From NCBI GenBank assembly GCA_937873345.1, contig CALMRL010000147.1, positions 1 to 7,520 of the forward strand: a stretch of 7,520 bases of DNA, written 5' to 3'. This stretch comes from an uncultured Beijerinckiaceae bacterium. GTDB lineage: Bacteria > Pseudomonadota > Alphaproteobacteria > Rhizobiales > Beijerinckiaceae. This document shows positions 5,393 through 7,520 of this stretch, piece after piece (the stretch's first letter is position 1; each line of letters begins with the position of its first letter). The notes beneath the pieces are model-generated. The model worked only from the letters and a program-made list of their open reading frames with translations. It was not told the DNA's origin and did not search any database. Both the position numbers and the translations under genes were made by a program.

Positions 5393-5894
5393 CTCCTCCT
5401 TCGACTACGAGCACATCCTCGCCTGCGCCCGCGGCGAACTCTTCGGCCCCGGCAACGCGCAGCTGCCGCTGCCGCCGATGCTGATGTTCGACAAGATCAC
5501 CAGCATCTCCGAAGAGGGCGGCGCCGGCGGCAAGGGACTCGTGCGCGCCGAGTTCGAGATCAAGCCGGAGCTGTGGTTCTTCGGCTGCCACTTCCGGAAC
5601 GATCCGGTGATGCCGGGCTGCCTCGGGCTCGATGCGCTGTGGCAGCTCCTGGGCTTCTATCTCGGCTGGCTCGGCCTGCCCGGGCGCGGCCGGGCGATCG
5701 GCGTCGGCGAGGTCAAGCTGACCGGCCAAGTGCTGCCGACCGTCAAGCGCATCATCTACGGCGTCGACCTGAAACGCGTGTTCCGCCGCAAGCTGGTGCT
5801 CGGCCTCGCCGACGGCTGGCTGGAGGCGGACGGCACCCGCATCTACCAGGCGAGCGACCTGCGCGTCGGCCTGTTCCAGGCGGAGCCGGCCTGA
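5379..5894 (+). CDS. fabA: 3-hydroxydecanoyl-ACP dehydratase/isomerase FabA
   Basis: FabA dehydrates 3-hydroxydecanoyl-ACP to trans-2-decenoyl-ACP and isomerises part of it to cis-3-decenoyl-ACP, the branch point of anaerobic unsaturated fatty acid synthesis in the cytosol. The 171 residues match the usual length. The hot-dog-fold active-site block WFFGCHFRNDPVMPGCLGLDALWQL is intact, with catalytic His71 and Asp85, equivalent to His70 and Asp84 of the E. coli enzyme. The N-terminus MSERRSSFDYEHILACARGELFGPGNAQLP is typical, which supports the ATG at 5379 even though no Shine-Dalgarno lies directly before it. Upstream, the 14-bp triplication may couple its translation to a leader. It is the first gene of the fabA-fabB-fabI cluster, with fabB 169 bp downstream. 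Confidence 0.97.
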   Translation: MSERRSSFDYEHILACARGELFGPGNAQLPLPPMLMFDKITSISEEGGAGGKGLVRAEFEIKPELWFFGCHFRNDPVMPGCLGLDALWQLLGFYLGWLGLPGRGRAIGVGEVKLTGQVLPTVKRIIYGVDLKRVFRRKLVLGLADGWLEADGTRIYQASDLRVGLFQAEPA

Positions 5895-5974
5895 GCGTCC
5901 GATCGACGGAGCGGGCGATGCGTGCCCCGCGCGGGAGCGTCGACACGCCGCTGCGGCAGCAGGCAGGGCGGCAG

Positions 5975-5990
5975 CGGACGGCACCGTCCG
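5975..5990 (+). other. Inverted repeat in the fabA-fabB gap
   Basis: CGGACGG and CCGTCCG form a near-perfect palindrome, realistically a 6-bp stem with a 4-nt loop. It lies 80 bases past the fabA stop and has no T-tract. It may attenuate or stabilise the transcript between fabA and fabB. The rest of 5895-6063 shows no gene. Confidence 0.35.
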
Positions 5991-6037
5991 GCGCCCTTCG
6001 ACTTGAGGAACGGGAAACATCTCCTTCCGCCACGAGG

Positions 6038-6060
6038 GGCGGAACGGCGGAACGGAGAAC
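6038..6060 (+). repeat. Short tandem repeat overlapping the fabB ribosome-binding site
   Basis: GGCGGAAC occurs twice (6038-6045, 6046-6053), followed by a degenerate GGAGAAC (6054-6060). The third unit supplies the GGAG Shine-Dalgarno (6054-6057), six bases before the fabB ATG at 6064. The purine-rich repeats could offer several ribosome docking sites or may be a slippage product. Confidence 0.6.
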
Positions 6061-6063
6061 GGC

Positions 6064-7296
6064 ATGAGGCGCGTGGTCGTCACCGGCATGGGGATCATCT
6101 CCCCCATCGGCAACTCGACGCAGGAGGTGCTGGCGTCGCTGCGCGAGGCGCGCTCCGGCATCACCCGCTCGACCGCGTTCGCCGAGCACGGCTTCCGCTC
6201 CCAGGTCGCCGGCGCACCCGACGTCGACGTCGCGGGGGTCGACCGCCGCGCGATGCGCTTCCACGGCGGCGGCACCGCCTGGGCGCACCTCGCGATGGAC
6301 CAGGCGATCGCCGACGCCGGCTTGGCGCCCGACGAGGTGAGCCATCCCCGCACCGGCATCGTGATGGGCTCGGGCGGCCCTTCCACCCGCACCATCGTCG
6401 AGGCCGCCGACCTCACCCGCACCAAGGGGCCGAAGCGGGTCGGCCCCTTCGCCGTGCCCAAGGCGATGAGCTCCACCGCCTCGGCGACGCTCGCCACCTT
6501 CTTCAAGATCAAGGGGGCGAACTATTCCATCTCCTCGGCCTGCGCCACCTCGAACCATTGCATCGGCAACGCCGCCGAGATGATCGCGTGGGGCAAGCAG
6601 GACGTGATGTTCGCCGGCGGCTGCGAGGAGCTGGACTGGACGCTCTCCGTGCTGTTCGACGCGATGGGCGCGATGTCGTCCGATTTCAACGACACGCCGG
6701 CGGTGGCCTCGCGCGCCTTCGACAAGAACCGCGACGGCTTCGTCATCGCGGGCGGCGCCGGCGTGCTGGTGCTGGAGGAGTACGAGCGGGCGCGCGCCCG
6801 CCGGGCCCGCATCTACGGCGAGGTTGCCGGCTACGGCCTGACCTCCGACGGCCACGACATGGTCGCCCCCTCGGGCGAGGGCGCCGAGCGCTGCATCCGC
6901 ATGGCGATGGAGGGGATCAAGGCGCCGATCGACTACATCAACCCGCACGCCACCTCGACCCCGGTCGGCGACGCCAAGGAGGTGGAGGCGATCCGCAACA
7001 TCTTCGGCGACAGCCGGCACCGGTCGGGCGGCAGGTCGCCGCCGATCTCGGCCACCAAGTCGCTGACCGGGCATTCGCTCGGCGCCACCGGCGCGCAGGA
7101 GGCGATCTACTCGCTCTTGATGATGAACTCCGGCTTCATCTGCGAAAGCGCCCACATCGACGAGCTGGACCCAGCCTTCGCCGACGTCGACATCGTGCGC
7201 GAGCGCCGCGACGCGCATCTCGGCCATGTGCTGTCGAATTCCTTCGGCTTCGGCGGCACCAACGCCACCCTCCTGCTGAAGCACCCCGATGCCTGA
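6064..7296 (+). CDS. fabB: 3-oxoacyl-ACP synthase I FabB
   Basis: FabB condenses malonyl-ACP with acyl-ACP and, unlike FabF, can extend the cis-3-decenoyl-ACP made by FabA, committing it to unsaturated fatty acids. The 410 residues match the family length. The thiolase-fold catalytic triad is present: Cys160 in SSACATSNHCIGNA, His295 in INPHATSTPVGD and His337 in TKSLTGHSLGATG, with Lys332 beside it. The N-terminal RRVVVTGMGIISPIGN and the C-terminal SNSFGFGGTNATLLL are conserved. A Ser/Arg-rich loop (residues 317-325) lies before PPISATKS and looks slightly long. The start at 6064 has a well-spaced GGAG. Its stop region overlaps the fabI start by 8 bp, so fabB and fabI are co-transcribed and probably translationally coupled. 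Confidence 0.97.
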   Translation: MRRVVVTGMGIISPIGNSTQEVLASLREARSGITRSTAFAEHGFRSQVAGAPDVDVAGVDRRAMRFHGGGTAWAHLAMDQAIADAGLAPDEVSHPRTGIVMGSGGPSTRTIVEAADLTRTKGPKRVGPFAVPKAMSSTASATLATFFKIKGANYSISSACATSNHCIGNAAEMIAWGKQDVMFAGGCEELDWTLSVLFDAMGAMSSDFNDTPAVASRAFDKNRDGFVIAGGAGVLVLEEYERARARRARIYGEVAGYGLTSDGHDMVAPSGEGAERCIRMAMEGIKAPIDYINPHATSTPVGDAKEVEAIRNIFGDSRHRSGGRSPPISATKSLTGHSLGATGAQEAIYSLLMMNSGFICESAHIDELDPAFADVDIVRERRDAHLGHVLSNSFGFGGTNATLLLKHPDA

Positions 7297-7520
7297 GGTC
7301 CCGCATTCCACGGCCCCGCTGACGACGGGCACCCTGATGCGGGGCAAGCGCGGGCTGGTGATGGGCGTCGCCAACGACCATTCCATCGCCTGGGGCATCG
7401 CCACCGCGCTGCACGCGCAAGGGGCGGACCTCGCCTTCTCCTTCCAGGGCGAGGCGCTGGGCAAGCGGGTGCGGCCGCTGGCGCAATCGCTGGGCTCGAC
7501 GCTGCTGCTGCCCTGCGCCG
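7289..7520 (+). CDS. fabI: Enoyl-ACP reductase FabI (3'-truncated by window)
   Basis: FabI is the NADH-dependent enoyl-ACP reductase that completes each elongation cycle and is the target class of triclosan. Only 77 complete codons are visible. The N-terminal Rossmann nucleotide-binding signature is clear: KRGLVMGVANDHSIAWGIA at residues 20-38, followed by GADLAFSFQGEALGKRVRPLA. The catalytic Tyr and Lys lie beyond the window. The ATG at 7289 overlaps the fabB stop in ATGCCTGA, which fits translational coupling. An internal ATG at 7337 (MRGKRGLVMG) would give the shorter N-terminus common in the family and cannot be excluded. It is the third gene of the unsaturated fatty acid cluster. Confidence 0.94.
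   Translation, partial: MPEVPHSTAPLTTGTLMRGKRGLVMGVANDHSIAWGIATALHAQGADLAFSFQGEALGKRVRPLAQSLGSTLLLPCA

Noticed and set aside
4839..6512. 557-codon minus-strand frame antisense to fabA and part of fabB
   Set aside because: Only its last 78 codons (from 5075) look like protein. The rest lies opposite the secure fabA and fabB genes and is low-complexity.
5752..7464. 570-codon minus-strand frame antisense to fabB
   Set aside because: It is made of His/Arg/Gly/Ala-rich repeats complementary to codons of a clear FabB; a shadow.

Overview
This is a GC-rich window with the codon usage (strong G/C third positions) and gene content of an alphaproteobacterium, most likely order Hyphomicrobiales (Methylobacteriaceae/Bradyrhizobium-like). 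The assignment rests on the fabA-fabB-fabI order, a NodT-type outer-membrane factor, a DUF992-type secreted protein and the remnant of a transposase type common in that order. It is an inference from remembered family sequences, not from a search.

Left part (1-3993), envelope and efflux genes. A NodT-type efflux channel, cut off at its 5' end by the window, runs rightward to 1284. It converges on a leftward gene for a secreted DUF992-type protein (1388-1957). Further right are a second leftward gene for a small secreted Ala/Pro/Arg-rich protein (2219-2602) and, divergent from it, a CzcB-like periplasmic adaptor (2770-3993). No inner-membrane RND pump follows the adaptor.

Middle part (3994-5378), a scar. 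It holds a small leftward membrane-protein frame without a convincing start, an AT-rich patch (about 4280-4460) unlike the rest of the window, and the C-terminal remnant of an IS1-like DDE transposase disabled by frameshifts and a 17-bp duplication. It also holds a 78-codon leftward gene whose stop codon lies exactly where the transposase remnant begins. About 300 bases of leader and promoter DNA precede fabA.

Right part (5379-7520), the unsaturated fatty acid operon. fabA (dehydratase/isomerase), fabB (3-ketoacyl-ACP synthase I) and fabI (enoyl-ACP reductase, cut by the window end) run rightward. FabA makes the cis-3-decenoyl branch point, FabB elongates it, and FabI reduces enoyl-ACPs in each cycle. 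fabB and fabI overlap by 8 bp; fabA and fabB are separated by 169 bp.

The most unusual signal is at the fabA start. A 14-bp unit carrying a start codon is repeated three times in tandem, which creates two five-codon minicistrons. The stop of each overlaps the next start, so they form a chained leader into fabA. The only good Shine-Dalgarno sequence lies ahead of the first unit.
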